Positions 1 to 7,303 of a stretch of 64,000 bases of DNA are shown piece after piece. The first letter of the stretch is position 1. Each line of letters opens with the position of its first letter. A program made the position numbers and the translations under genes. This DNA is from Pseudomonas oryzihabitans (GTDB lineage: Bacteria; Pseudomonadota; Gammaproteobacteria; Pseudomonadales; Pseudomonadaceae): NCBI RefSeq assembly GCF_024652905.1, contig NZ_CP102429.1, positions 181,278-245,277 on the forward strand, written 5' to 3'. The notes under the pieces were generated by a model. It had not been told where the DNA came from. It saw nothing but the letters and a program-made list of their open reading frames with translations, and searched no databases.

Positions 1-237
1 GGTATCGATCCCTTTGCGCCGCCGGCGACGTTTGCCGGCGGCCCGGGGGAGTACCGCGCGCTGGTCAGGGAGCGGTACCGGGAGCACTACGGCCGGTACC
101 GGATCCTGCTTCACGTAAGGGCCGCAGAGGAGGGCGCTACGCTGACCTTCCTCGGACCCTACGCCGCCGAGGCTCAGCTCATCATCAACACCTTGTTCGG
201 TCAGACCGAACACCCTGAAAGGGTCAGCGCACGCTGA
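1..237 (+). CDS. Unknown protein, C-terminal 78 residues
   Basis: The gene enters from the left edge, so only its last 78 codons are visible. The reading frame is open from base 1 to the TGA at 235-237 and GC-rich like the neighbouring backbone genes. The fragment is Arg- and Tyr-rich in its middle (RERYREHYGRYRILLHV) and then hydrophobic near the end (AEAQLIINTLFG). I do not recognise the family. The stop codon lies inside the right arm of a strong terminator hairpin, so this is the last gene of its transcript. That the frame is coding is inferred from the open frame and the position of the terminator. Confidence 0.55.
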   Translation, partial: GIDPFAPPATFAGGPGEYRALVRERYREHYGRYRILLHVRAAEEGATLTFLGPYAAEAQLIINTLFGQTEHPERVSAR

Positions 238-250
238 CCCTTTTTTTTTG
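221..250 (+). terminator. Rho-independent terminator
   Basis: A perfect 9-bp stem (GGGTCAGCG / CGCTGACCC) with a 2-base loop is followed by nine T residues. It overlaps the stop codon of the gene entering from the left edge and separates it from the DUF1654 gene. Confidence 0.93.
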
Positions 251-323
251 CCTCGCGATCAACGCAGATGCCTTTCGTCTCGCCAGGCACGCACCGGTTG
301 CCAGCAGGCCGGCCGGTTTAATA

Positions 324-339
324 CTGTATAAAAGAACAT
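324..339 (+). promoter_or_regulatory. LexA-like box upstream of DUF1654 gene
   Basis: The sequence reads CTGT-N8-ACAT, one base from the gammaproteobacterial LexA consensus CTGT-N8-ACAG, with an A/T-rich centre. It ends 5 bases before the ATG at 344, a position where a bound repressor would block transcription. SOS control of this gene is an inference from the match and the position. Confidence 0.45.
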
Positions 340-343
340 CCCC

Positions 344-601
344 ATGGGACCTGTGGAGATGGCCCGCACCCCACCGCCGGCATTGACGCCCTATGACCAG
401 CTTGCCGCTAGGGTTCATAGGCAAGTCATGAGCGCGCCTGGCGTCCGAGAAAAGCACGTCCACGTTGAACGACGCGACGCGAGAGATCAGGACTGGGACC
501 AGCTGCTCGAGGCGATCAGCGAGATGGAGGGCGTCATCATTGCCCACCGCGATGACGGTAGCGTCGACCTGTTCTGGAAGGTCAGCTACGACGACTTCTG
601 A
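344..601 (+). CDS. DUF1654 family protein
   Basis: This 85-residue protein matches the DUF1654 pattern known from pseudomonad genomes, phages and plasmids: an N-terminal TPYDQLAARVHRQV segment, a central acidic stretch with DWDQLLEAISEMEGV, and a C-terminal AHRDDGSVDLFWKV strand. No enzymatic residues are known for the family and its function is not established. ATG 344 is used, though a second ATG at 359 is possible; neither has a well-spaced ribosome site. A LexA-like box sits directly upstream, in keeping with a damage-induced gene on a mobile element. The family assignment is from recognised motifs, not a search. Confidence 0.7.
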   Translation: MGPVEMARTPPPALTPYDQLAARVHRQVMSAPGVREKHVHVERRDARDQDWDQLLEAISEMEGVIIAHRDDGSVDLFWKVSYDDF

Positions 602-655
602 GTGATCGTATGACGCACTGGAAGGTTCGACCCACAACCGCGCTAGAATCGGCGT

Positions 656-1441
656 TTGCAATTTTCGAAAGGCATGGAGACTAGGTTCCAGTTACCTGCC
701 GAGATCCAAACGATGACCTATAAAGTTTGCAAAGTGAGCACCGCGGCCACGGACGCGCCAGGCGTCTACAGCGTCCTGTTCAATGGTGACGACCGCTTTT
801 TCCGCCGGATCGAGGTCCACCTGAGCCGAGACCTCGGCGACAACGTGCTCGACTTCATCGAGCTCTACGGCTTGTGGTGCGCCCTGGTGCAATTCGAGCT
901 GGCCGGGCACCAGCGTAACTGCGGAAACCTGAAGCTTGTGGTGTCACGCGGTGCGGTGAAGCGCCTGTTGCTCTCAGACAGCTCCAAGGGCGAGCTCTAC
1001 GAGACGTCGAACGCGCTGCGCACCCAGTTCTTCGGCCTCAGCGGTATCAGCGTCGAGAAGAACAAGCCCTGGACCCGTGGGGATCACCAGGCCTTCTGCG
1101 TTAAGTGGGACGGAACGCCCCCTCCGCAACCGTCGGTAGAGAACCCGGTATTCGGCAAGATCTATCTGACCCATCACACCCTGGTCGAGTACCTGGACGA
1201 GACGAAGGGTGAGTGCAAGCCGGAGAACGTCTTCCCGCGGCTGGCGCGGGTGGTCCGTGACCTGAATCGCGAAGTGACGCTCCCTGCCGAGGTACTTCGG
1301 CATAAGCAGCATCGCCACGCAGGTAACCAAGACGGCGTGCGGTACCTTGGCAGCATGGCGGGCTGGCAGCTCGTGACGAGGCCCGCGCTGGACCGGTCCG
1401 GTCTGCTAGCGATCACCGTATACCAGCGACAACAGATCTGA
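656..1441 (+). CDS. Unknown protein, 261 aa
   Basis: I do not recognise this protein. The open frame runs from 656, with alternative ATG starts at 674 and 713; the start is uncertain because no clear ribosome site precedes any of them. It is soluble-looking, with no signal peptide or membrane segment, and mixes charged residues with scattered Cys. The next gene follows after 7 bases with its own GAGG site, so the two are probably co-transcribed. The location between DUF1654 and a SRAP gene suggests element backbone, but no function can be given. Confidence 0.6.
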   Translation: MQFSKGMETRFQLPAEIQTMTYKVCKVSTAATDAPGVYSVLFNGDDRFFRRIEVHLSRDLGDNVLDFIELYGLWCALVQFELAGHQRNCGNLKLVVSRGAVKRLLLSDSSKGELYETSNALRTQFFGLSGISVEKNKPWTRGDHQAFCVKWDGTPPPQPSVENPVFGKIYLTHHTLVEYLDETKGECKPENVFPRLARVVRDLNREVTLPAEVLRHKQHRHAGNQDGVRYLGSMAGWQLVTRPALDRSGLLAITVYQRQQI

Positions 1442-1448
1442 GGTCCCA

Positions 1449-1865
1449 ATGTCCCACCGGCTGAACAGCTACATCGCGCGGCTGCGCACCGAGCTGATGA
1501 GCGTGCTCATGATGGCGGAGCCGGAAGTCTGGGAGCAGGTGCGCAACGCTTCACCTGAGGCGCAGATTGACGCGTTGTTCAAGAGCTCTGCGATCAGGCG
1601 CTTTATTTGCGAGCACGCGCTGGGGCAGGCTGGGTACGAGAAAGACGGGATTGTTCAGCGGCTCCGCAACGGTGTGCTGTACCAGCTGGAGCGCCTCTCG
1701 ATCGACTGGGATCAGAATGGCTACCCGGCGAACGTATTGCTCTTCGGCCGCCCCCTCTCGAACACAGACGACGCCGCTGCATTCTTGGGCCGAATCAGCG
1801 ATTTCGTGAGCGTCCCTGCTGGCATTCCAATTTCAGGACCTGAGATCTTGGATCTGGTGAAGTAG
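1449..1865 (+). CDS. Unknown protein, 138 aa
   Basis: A 138-residue, mostly helical protein of unknown family. The ATG at 1449 is preceded by GAGG at good spacing and lies 7 bases after the stop of the upstream unknown gene, so the pair form an operon. The N-terminal half is rich in Met, Ala and Glu; the C-terminal half contains a WDQNGYPANVLLFGRPLS segment. There is no signal peptide or transmembrane segment. Its partner is equally unknown; conserved pairing of the two in other plasmids would be the best clue to function. Confidence 0.6.
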   Translation: MSHRLNSYIARLRTELMSVLMMAEPEVWEQVRNASPEAQIDALFKSSAIRRFICEHALGQAGYEKDGIVQRLRNGVLYQLERLSIDWDQNGYPANVLLFGRPLSNTDDAAAFLGRISDFVSVPAGIPISGPEILDLVK

Positions 1866-1928
1866 GGCCACATTTCGCCCGGAGAATTGGGGAGCAGCTT
1901 AGCTATTGCCCCGCTTCAGAGGACCGCG

Positions 1929-2060
1929 ATGCTATCGGTGGAACTCAGATATCTGCTGATGATCATGCTCGAATCCCATGGTGGGTGGACCCACTCACCT
2001 GTCCCTGGCGCTGAGCCTGCGGCTGGGAGGCGGGGGTGCTTGCGGCTCCTTGACCGATAA
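1929..2060 (+). CDS. Possible small protein, 43 aa
   Basis: A short frame begins at ATG 1929 with an AGAGGA site five bases upstream and ends at TAA 2058-2060. The product would start MLSVELRYLLMIMLESHGG and become Pro/Arg/Gly-rich. I do not recognise it. It is the only candidate gene in the roughly 300 bases between the unknown 138-residue gene and the SRAP gene. It could equally be leader sequence; the call rests mainly on the ribosome site. Confidence 0.25.
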   Translation: MLSVELRYLLMIMLESHGGWTHSPVPGAEPAAGRRGCLRLLDR

Positions 2061-2165
2061 GGTGGCAGCAGCCCATCTGGAACGCAGCGTGGCCAACGGG
2101 TCAAACAAGGTGGCGCGGCCAACAAGGCGGCTGCACCAGGTTAGATTTCCCGGAGGCGACAGGGC

Positions 2166-2798
2166 ATGTGCAGTCACTATGAGGCGCCGACGCCGGCGCG
2201 GTTGAAAAGCGCATTCGGCGCTTCCGTCGACGAGCAATACCAAGGCGAGCTCTGGCCCCTCTACATGGGACCCTTCGTTCGGCTGAACCCAGCCGAGGCG
2301 CAGGATGACGGCGCACCGGAGTACGACATATCGGTAGGCCAGTTCGGCTTGCTGCCTGGTTGGGCAAAGGGCAGAAAGCTCGGGCGCAGCACCTACAACT
2401 GCCGCTCCGAAACGGCTGCCACAAAGAACTCCTTTCGCACCGCCTGGAAGAGGGTCCAGCACTGCATCATCCCTGCAGCAGCGATCTATGAGCCCGACTG
2501 GCGCAGCGGGAAGGCTGTGCCCACGCGGATCGAGCGTGCCGACGGCGGCCTGATGGCGATCGCTGGGCTGTGGGAGGAATGGAGCGATCCAGATGGCAAG
2601 GGGCGCTTCAGCTTCACCATGCTGACCGTCAACGCTGACGATCACCCCTTCATGAAGAACTACCATCGGCCTGAAGATGAGAAGCGGATGTTGGCGATAC
2701 TGCCGAATGGCTCGATCAAGGAATGGCTGCAGGCGCCAGCCGAAGCAGCGAGCGAGTTCCTTCGTCAATATCCCTCAGATCGCCTGCGCGCCACTTAG
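2166..2798 (+). CDS. SRAP domain protein (YedK/HMCES-like)
   Basis: SRAP proteins form a covalent thiazolidine link to abasic sites in single-stranded DNA through an N-terminal Cys and so protect damaged replication intermediates. The key features are visible: Met-Cys2 start, the YNCRSET block (N78, R80, E82), Glu109 in IYEP, and His167 in the HRPEDEKRM block. Length (210 aa) is normal for the family. The start is fixed by Cys2 and by GGAGG upstream. On conjugative elements SRAP genes are common, plausibly guarding transferred single strands. Family call is confident; the role in transfer is inferred. Confidence 0.93.
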   Translation: MCSHYEAPTPARLKSAFGASVDEQYQGELWPLYMGPFVRLNPAEAQDDGAPEYDISVGQFGLLPGWAKGRKLGRSTYNCRSETAATKNSFRTAWKRVQHCIIPAAAIYEPDWRSGKAVPTRIERADGGLMAIAGLWEEWSDPDGKGRFSFTMLTVNADDHPFMKNYHRPEDEKRMLAILPNGSIKEWLQAPAEAASEFLRQYPSDRLRAT

Positions 2799-3278
2799 GT
2801 AAGGGCTGGGTCGACCGCCGCTGCTTCGATTGGAATACCTTCTTGGATAGCCTACTTGCGGCCGCTCAGCGGACCGGCTTTCCGCTCCTGCTGGTAGATT
2901 GATGCGAAGCACGGCGGTACTGGCGGCGTTACAGTTGCACCGGGGCCGAGGTCATCCGCATGCAACGTGCGCGCGAGGCTGACGCGGCGCTGTACAACGG
3001 CGTTGGCGAGCCGCTGGTAGCAGAAGATGGTGGAAGCGGGGGACCGACCCTCGCCTAACCCAGACCGGCCGTTACCGGTGTCGCCCAGCGTGTAGCCTAG
3101 AACTGGTCTTCTGCGGCACGCGTGCGAGCCAGCTTTTCACGCCCGCTCTAAGTATCTAAAAGCGCGCTGCAGGCCAATTATTCCCAACCTCGCCGACCTC
3201 GCGCGCTTGCGCAACAGGTAATTTGCTGTTCTTATTGTCCCGTGTCCTAGGACTTGGGACAAGTAGAGCGAGCAAAAA
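2799..3278. other. 480-bp intergenic region, no supported gene
   Basis: No convincing gene was found. A short frame (ATG 2960 to TAA near 3057, about 32 codons) has no good ribosome site and looks like a remnant. The last 60 bases before the winged-helix gene are more AT-rich and probably hold its promoter, but no clear -35/-10 pair was identified. Confidence 0.4.
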
Positions 3279-3923
3279 ATGAAAGGTCAAGACGTAGGCG
3301 TGATGCTCAGACTCGTATGTCTGCAAAAACACGAGGCGAGAGACAAGGTTGTAGCGACGTGGCCACACGATTGGCGCGACTGGCACCATAATGAGGAAGA
3401 TGCCGCCTTCTCGTATCAACCGGATTTCGATCTCGACGATATGTCACCAGGCGCCTCCTACTACACCGCACGCGCGTTGGAGGAACAGACCGGGATCAGC
3501 AAATCACAGATCGCCCTGGCTCTGAAGCATTGCGTAGAGATCGGCCTAGCTAGGGTGGATGTGCGCTCTCAGCTTCCCCGGGTCAACACCCAGGCTCTAT
3601 TAGAGTTTCTCGTCTATGGACTGCGGTTCGTCTTTCCAGCTCGGTACGGCGAACTGACCAGAGGCATTGCGACCGGATTCGCCGCTCCTGTCCTTTCGCG
3701 CTCACTGATCAGCAGCGGTGAACATATCCCGGTGTGGCCATATGCCCGAGGGAAAACGATGGGAATGAAAGTTGAACCACTCTTCAAGACCGCAGTGCTA
3801 GCAGCTCGAAAGGATCCAGAGATGTACGCGTTGTTGGCGCTAGTGGATTCCATTCGTGTTGGCCAACCACGGGAGCGAAATTTGGCTATTGAGCTTCTGC
3901 GCGAACGCCTGGAGATGACATGA
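3279..3923 (+). CDS. Winged-helix (MarR-like) protein, first gene of NTase-PP2C operon
   Basis: The 214-residue protein has a helix-turn-helix around residues 60-95 (YYTARALEEQTGISKSQIAL followed by CVEIGLARV), typical of MarR/winged-helix regulators. The C-terminal half holds conserved-looking blocks such as LEFLVYGLRFVFPARYGELTR and ends in RERNLAIELLRERL. Its stop overlaps the start of a nucleotidyltransferase gene (ATGA at 3920-3923). In type IV toxin-antitoxin systems of the AbiE kind, a winged-helix antitoxin/autorepressor precedes a nucleotidyltransferase toxin; this gene fits that place. The exact family name is uncertain and an antitoxin role is inferred. Confidence 0.7.
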   Translation: MKGQDVGVMLRLVCLQKHEARDKVVATWPHDWRDWHHNEEDAAFSYQPDFDLDDMSPGASYYTARALEEQTGISKSQIALALKHCVEIGLARVDVRSQLPRVNTQALLEFLVYGLRFVFPARYGELTRGIATGFAAPVLSRSLISSGEHIPVWPYARGKTMGMKVEPLFKTAVLAARKDPEMYALLALVDSIRVGQPRERNLAIELLRERLEMT

Positions 3924-4627
3924 ACGTCTTTCCGATTTTGAAAGAGATGATATGCAAGGTGGCGCACGCTCTAGGGCCTGATTTGTGCGAAGACATGACG
4001 TTCGTAGGAGGGTGTACAACCGGTCTACTGCTCACAGACGAGTTCATTCGCGATCAAGTGCGGGCTACGGATGACGTCGACTTGATCGTACCCGTAATGG
4101 GAGCGATTAAATATTTAGAGCTACAGAACCGCCTGCGAGCGTCTGGGTTTAGGACGCCCCACCTTGCGAAGCAAAACGTTCCAATTTGCACGATGATGCT
4201 TGGCGACCTCCGCGTTGATTTTATGCCGGCCGACGACTCACTGGGATTTACGAATCGCTGGTACCAAGATGCGATCAAGAGCTCAAGTCGATACCGATTG
4301 GACGAGCACACTTCAATCAAACTGGTCAATCCGGTGTACTTCATCGCGACCAAACTCGAAGCATGGAAGGGCAGGGGAAATGGAAAGCCGGTCGCCAACC
4401 GGGACCTAGAAGACATCTTTAATCTTATTGAGGGCCGCGAAGAGCTTTTGGATGAGATCCAAGAGGCAGGTGACGATGTTCGAAATTACATTGCTGCCGA
4501 GATCGGCCTTTTATTCAGCGACTGCCCCCAATTTCCAGAGGCCATCAGCGACCAAACCAGAAACGATCCCGAGCGTGAAAGATTGCTGTACGAGCGTATG
4601 CGAGCCTTGATCGGGGAAGTCGGCTGA
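3920..4627 (+). CDS. Nucleotidyltransferase (AbiEii-like), candidate toxin
   Basis: The catalytic signature of the polymerase-beta nucleotidyltransferase fold is present: GG at residues 30-31, then DDVD at 51-54 giving the two metal-binding aspartates, and a third carboxylate in LRVDFMPAD (D100). A Lys-rich segment (KLEAWKGRG, about 145-153) and RDLEDIF (161-167) follow, as in AbiEii/MenT-type enzymes that hold nucleotide and modify tRNA or protein. Length 235 aa. It overlaps both neighbours by one to four bases, so translation is coupled. The fold is well supported; toxicity and substrate are inferred from the AbiE-like gene order. Confidence 0.75.
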   Translation: MNVFPILKEMICKVAHALGPDLCEDMTFVGGCTTGLLLTDEFIRDQVRATDDVDLIVPVMGAIKYLELQNRLRASGFRTPHLAKQNVPICTMMLGDLRVDFMPADDSLGFTNRWYQDAIKSSSRYRLDEHTSIKLVNPVYFIATKLEAWKGRGNGKPVANRDLEDIFNLIEGREELLDEIQEAGDDVRNYIAAEIGLLFSDCPQFPEAISDQTRNDPERERLLYERMRALIGEVG

Positions 4628-5313
4628 TGCACGTTACGTGGCAGAGCCGCCAAGGCGTAGGGCGCAGCAGCAATAACGATGCTGCTGCGGTAGGGTATAC
4701 AGAATATGGCGTAATGGCGGTAGTAGTTGACGCGGCCGAAGATGGCGATGGGGCCGCATTTGCGCAGCACTGGGCAAGGTCTATCGTCATCGCTACACAA
4801 GAGTCTTCTTCGCCGCTTGATGGAGACTCACTCCGCGCGCTTATCAACGCTGAGCAAGACCGGCTGAGATCGAAGTTTTCGATTGAGAAAGCGGCTTATT
4901 GTTGCGTATTCGTTGACCTACGCGTCCTCCAAGTGGAGGTACTTTATGCAGGCGACTGCCAGCTAGGCATCCTGAAGACCGATGAGTCGGTTACCTGGAT
5001 AACGGTTCCGCATACGCTCAGTCGCCAAGCGGAACTGCTGGGGATTTCAGCGCCGGTCGATGCACGGCATGTGCTGACGCGATGCTTAAAGGTGCATCGT
5101 GCGCACGTCCCAGAAAGCTGCAGCGTTACCTATGCTCAACCGGATCGGCTAATCGTATGTACAGATGGCCACTGGTACAAAAGCCATGCTGCGCAAGATG
5201 CGATAGCAGATGGATCAGATGACGCCAGCGTACTTACCCTTCAGTTCGGCGGCCGGACGCAGTATGTTGAGTCCGACTGCGAGAACTTTTTTCCTTGCGG
5301 CCCTCTTGAATAG
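4627..5313 (+). CDS. PP2C-like Ser/Thr phosphatase, third gene of operon
   Basis: The protein (228 aa) shows the PP2C/PPM motif order: an N-terminal RSSNNDA block, a DAAEDGDG acidic loop (35-42) in place of the usual DGHGG, YAGDCQLGI (108-115, the GDSR strand), LIVCTDGHW (165-173), and DDASVL (188-193) supplying the last metal-binding Asp. Length matches bacterial stand-alone PP2C domains. Its ATG overlaps the TGA of the nucleotidyltransferase (TGATG). A phosphatase in this place suggests that phosphorylation, or removal of a nucleotide adduct, is part of the system, but that is inference. Metal-site substitutions in the first motif are unusual. Confidence 0.7.
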   Translation: MHVTWQSRQGVGRSSNNDAAAVGYTEYGVMAVVVDAAEDGDGAAFAQHWARSIVIATQESSSPLDGDSLRALINAEQDRLRSKFSIEKAAYCCVFVDLRVLQVEVLYAGDCQLGILKTDESVTWITVPHTLSRQAELLGISAPVDARHVLTRCLKVHRAHVPESCSVTYAQPDRLIVCTDGHWYKSHAAQDAIADGSDDASVLTLQFGGRTQYVESDCENFFPCGPLE

Positions 5314-5452
5314 CATGACGACGCCTAGGATGTATGGAGCCCGAGGAAGCTCGATAGCTTCCCCGTACAAGCCCCGCTTCGACGTTTTTTGTGCCTAAAG
5401 CTTTTCTATCTACCGCCGATAATCATGCCAGAACTCAGTATGGAAGGTGGAT

Positions 5453-6214
5453 ATGAACGGTAGGGCATGGAAATTTATTCTGGTATCGAGCGTGCTCGCT
5501 TGCAATTGGGCTCACGCTGACTTCCCAAGGACGTCCGTCGAGTGGAAAGCTCAGGAAGAAGGCGAAGCTCCCACCTCTCGCTACGATGTTTATATCGATA
5601 CACTCCGATTCGAGTCTGACGATGGCAACGCCGATTCGCAGATTCAGCTCGCTCAAGAGCTACTGATGAGCACTAAGCTCAAGTCAGACGACCTTCCAAA
5701 AATCAAGCTTCTGATAGACGCAGCCGAAAGCAAGCTTGGAGCGGAAAAGGTAAGCATGGCCCGCAGTCTGCTAAAGGGTCAGGAGGGCAAGGTAGCGGGT
5801 ACCACTATCATTTCTGAGCCTATCGTTGTTGGTCTATCACCCAAGCGTCCTCATAGCCCAGAAAAAGCGGAGTTTTATGCACGTTGCTCAGCAATGGCGT
5901 CTGTATTAAATGAAGAAATCGAAAAAGCCAAGGGTGCTACAGATCAGCTGTTCACTGATTTTTCTGTCAACTCCGCGGTCGCTTCGATTTTATACTCGGA
6001 TTCCGCATACTTTCTAAAAATTTATCAGCCGAACGAATATAGCTACAAATACCAAATGGCCAGGCACCGGGCACAAACTATTTATGCATTGCAAAACACA
6101 ATGAATGCCTGCATGGCGAGCATGAAGAAGGATATCGCCGAAATGAAGCCATTCGAGAAAAGTGCGCGTGATGATTTTTTTAAAATGGCTGATAACAGTG
6201 TAGGATTTAAATAA
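5453..6214 (+). CDS. Unknown exported protein
   Basis: The protein begins with a classical signal peptide (basic RAWK, then hydrophobic FILVSSVLACNWAHA, cleavage after AHA). ATG 5453 is preferred over GTG 5447 because GGAAGG lies five bases upstream. The mature part, about 230 residues, is helical and rich in Lys, Ala and Ser, with an HSPEKAEFYARCSAMASVL segment and a second Cys near NTMNACMASM. I do not recognise the family; a lysozyme-inhibitor-like or other periplasmic role cannot be tested here. AT content rises towards the 3' end, suggesting a recent arrival. Confidence 0.6.
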   Translation: MNGRAWKFILVSSVLACNWAHADFPRTSVEWKAQEEGEAPTSRYDVYIDTLRFESDDGNADSQIQLAQELLMSTKLKSDDLPKIKLLIDAAESKLGAEKVSMARSLLKGQEGKVAGTTIISEPIVVGLSPKRPHSPEKAEFYARCSAMASVLNEEIEKAKGATDQLFTDFSVNSAVASILYSDSAYFLKIYQPNEYSYKYQMARHRAQTIYALQNTMNACMASMKKDIAEMKPFEKSARDDFFKMADNSVGFK

Positions 6215-6376
6215 TCCCGTCAGTTGTAAAAGTTTTCTAACCAGTAAGGCATTTTTCGTCATCCTTGCTGGCTGCACATCGTTTCGAACCGCGTGCACGG
6301 ATTCTGGATCTGATCTTGCGCCATGACCGGTTGTAGGCACGCACGGCCGCCCTGTCCGGCTGCGCGTCCTGTCAAG
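6215..6376. other. Intergenic region left of copper transposon
   Basis: No gene was identified between the exported protein and the ISNCY-type end repeats. The first 40 bases are AT-rich. No obvious terminator hairpin with a T-run was found. Confidence 0.4.
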
Positions 6377-6417
6377 GCTAAGTAGAGATGTCGCTCTGAC
6401 AGCTAAGTAAAAATGTC
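6377..6417 (+). repeat. ISNCY-type end repeats, left
   Basis: Two direct copies of GCTAAGTARARATGTC, 25 bases apart (6377-6392 and 6402-6417). The same motif pair occurs inverted at 15735-15774. Repeated sub-terminal motifs like this are usually transposase binding sites. Confidence 0.65.
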
Positions 6418-6747
6418 ATTATGACCTTACGTCCGAGCCTAACTCTTATCGGAGTGACATCAATAGTTGGTACCTAGCTGCAGGACTGCTGATAGTAGCC
6501 GCCGTCTTCTAGCTTCACGAAAGCAGCGATGACAATCGCAGCTCGGTACTGGCTTCTACCAGAGGCTTCGTGCTGTCACGGTGGTTTCCGCCAGGTTTGG
6601 GCAGCTGAGTGCAGGCGTACATGGCCGGACCGGGACGCCCAATGCCCTGAAGCCGTTACAGGTCAGTGAAGTGACTGATGCAATTAAGTGTGACGGAGGC
6701 ATAGATGGTGAGGGCAGCCGAGCCGCCCCACCTCTGACTGACCGATA
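6418..6747. other. 330-bp non-coding stretch inside copper element
   Basis: No gene with a plausible start and coding character was seen between the left end repeats and the copper-storage gene. The stretch probably holds only the element end and 3' sequence of the minus-strand gene. Confidence 0.4.
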
Positions 6748-7077
6748 TCAGGCGGCCATTCGCTCGCATTCCTCGGCACAGCGCATGCAGGCCTCGGCAC
6801 ACGCCTGACAATGCTGCGCCTCGTGCTTGGCGCACTCTTCGCCACAGGCACGGCAGATCGTGGCGCACAGGGCACAGAACTGCTTGGCGTACTCGCTCTC
6901 GCGAGCCATTAGCGTGGCAGCCATGTAGCAAATGTCGGCGCAGTCTCGGTCGAGCTCGATGCAGCGCGCCATCATCTTCACGTCGTCTTCGCGCAGGCAG
7001 GCGGAGGCGCAGGTTTCACAGACGATAGCGCAGTTGGAGCAGGCCTGGATACAAGATTCGAACATAGAGTTTGTCAT
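6748..7077 (-). CDS. Four-helix-bundle copper storage protein (Csp-like, DUF326)
   Basis: This 109-residue protein has 20 or so Cys in CxxC/CxxxC spacing along every helix (SCIQACSNCAIVCETCASAC, CIELDRDCADICYMAA, CALCATICRACGEECAKH, HCQACAEACMRCAEECERM). That pattern is typical of copper storage proteins, whose bundle core binds many Cu(I) ions through Cys thiolates. There is no signal peptide, so it should be cytosolic like Csp3. ATG 7077 has GGAG at good spacing; longer frames upstream lack support. It is divergent from nothing but follows the copS gene on the same strand, and a cop box lies 150 bases upstream. Confidence 0.9.
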   Translation of the reverse strand: MTNSMFESCIQACSNCAIVCETCASACLREDDVKMMARCIELDRDCADICYMAATLMARESEYAKQFCALCATICRACGEECAKHEAQHCQACAEACMRCAEECERMAA

Positions 7078-7225
7078 GGTAAATCTCCAGATTGGGAAAG
7101 AGTGACGAACCTGAGTGGCCCCGAAGTGAGTAGGCAACTCCACTCGCGTGAGCGGCTGCCGACCTCGGTCCAGAGGACCCAAAATATGCGACCGGCGCCT
7201 GCCGCAATTGGTTTTGCCTGGAACA

Positions 7226-7239
7226 TTACAATTCTGTAA
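7226..7239 (-). promoter_or_regulatory. cop box (CopR site) before copper-storage gene
   Basis: TTACAATTCTGTAA is a near-palindrome that matches cop boxes at 13728-13741 and 55405-55418. It lies about 150 bases upstream of the Csp-like gene start and downstream of the copS stop, so it should drive the Csp gene on the minus strand. CopR binding is inferred from the match to the known Pseudomonas cop box. Confidence 0.7.
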
Positions 7240-7303
7240 GCCATTCCCGATGGTAGTTTTGAAAGCGCCCGTAGGTATGGCCCGCTCACCGGTAGCCATC
7301 CGC

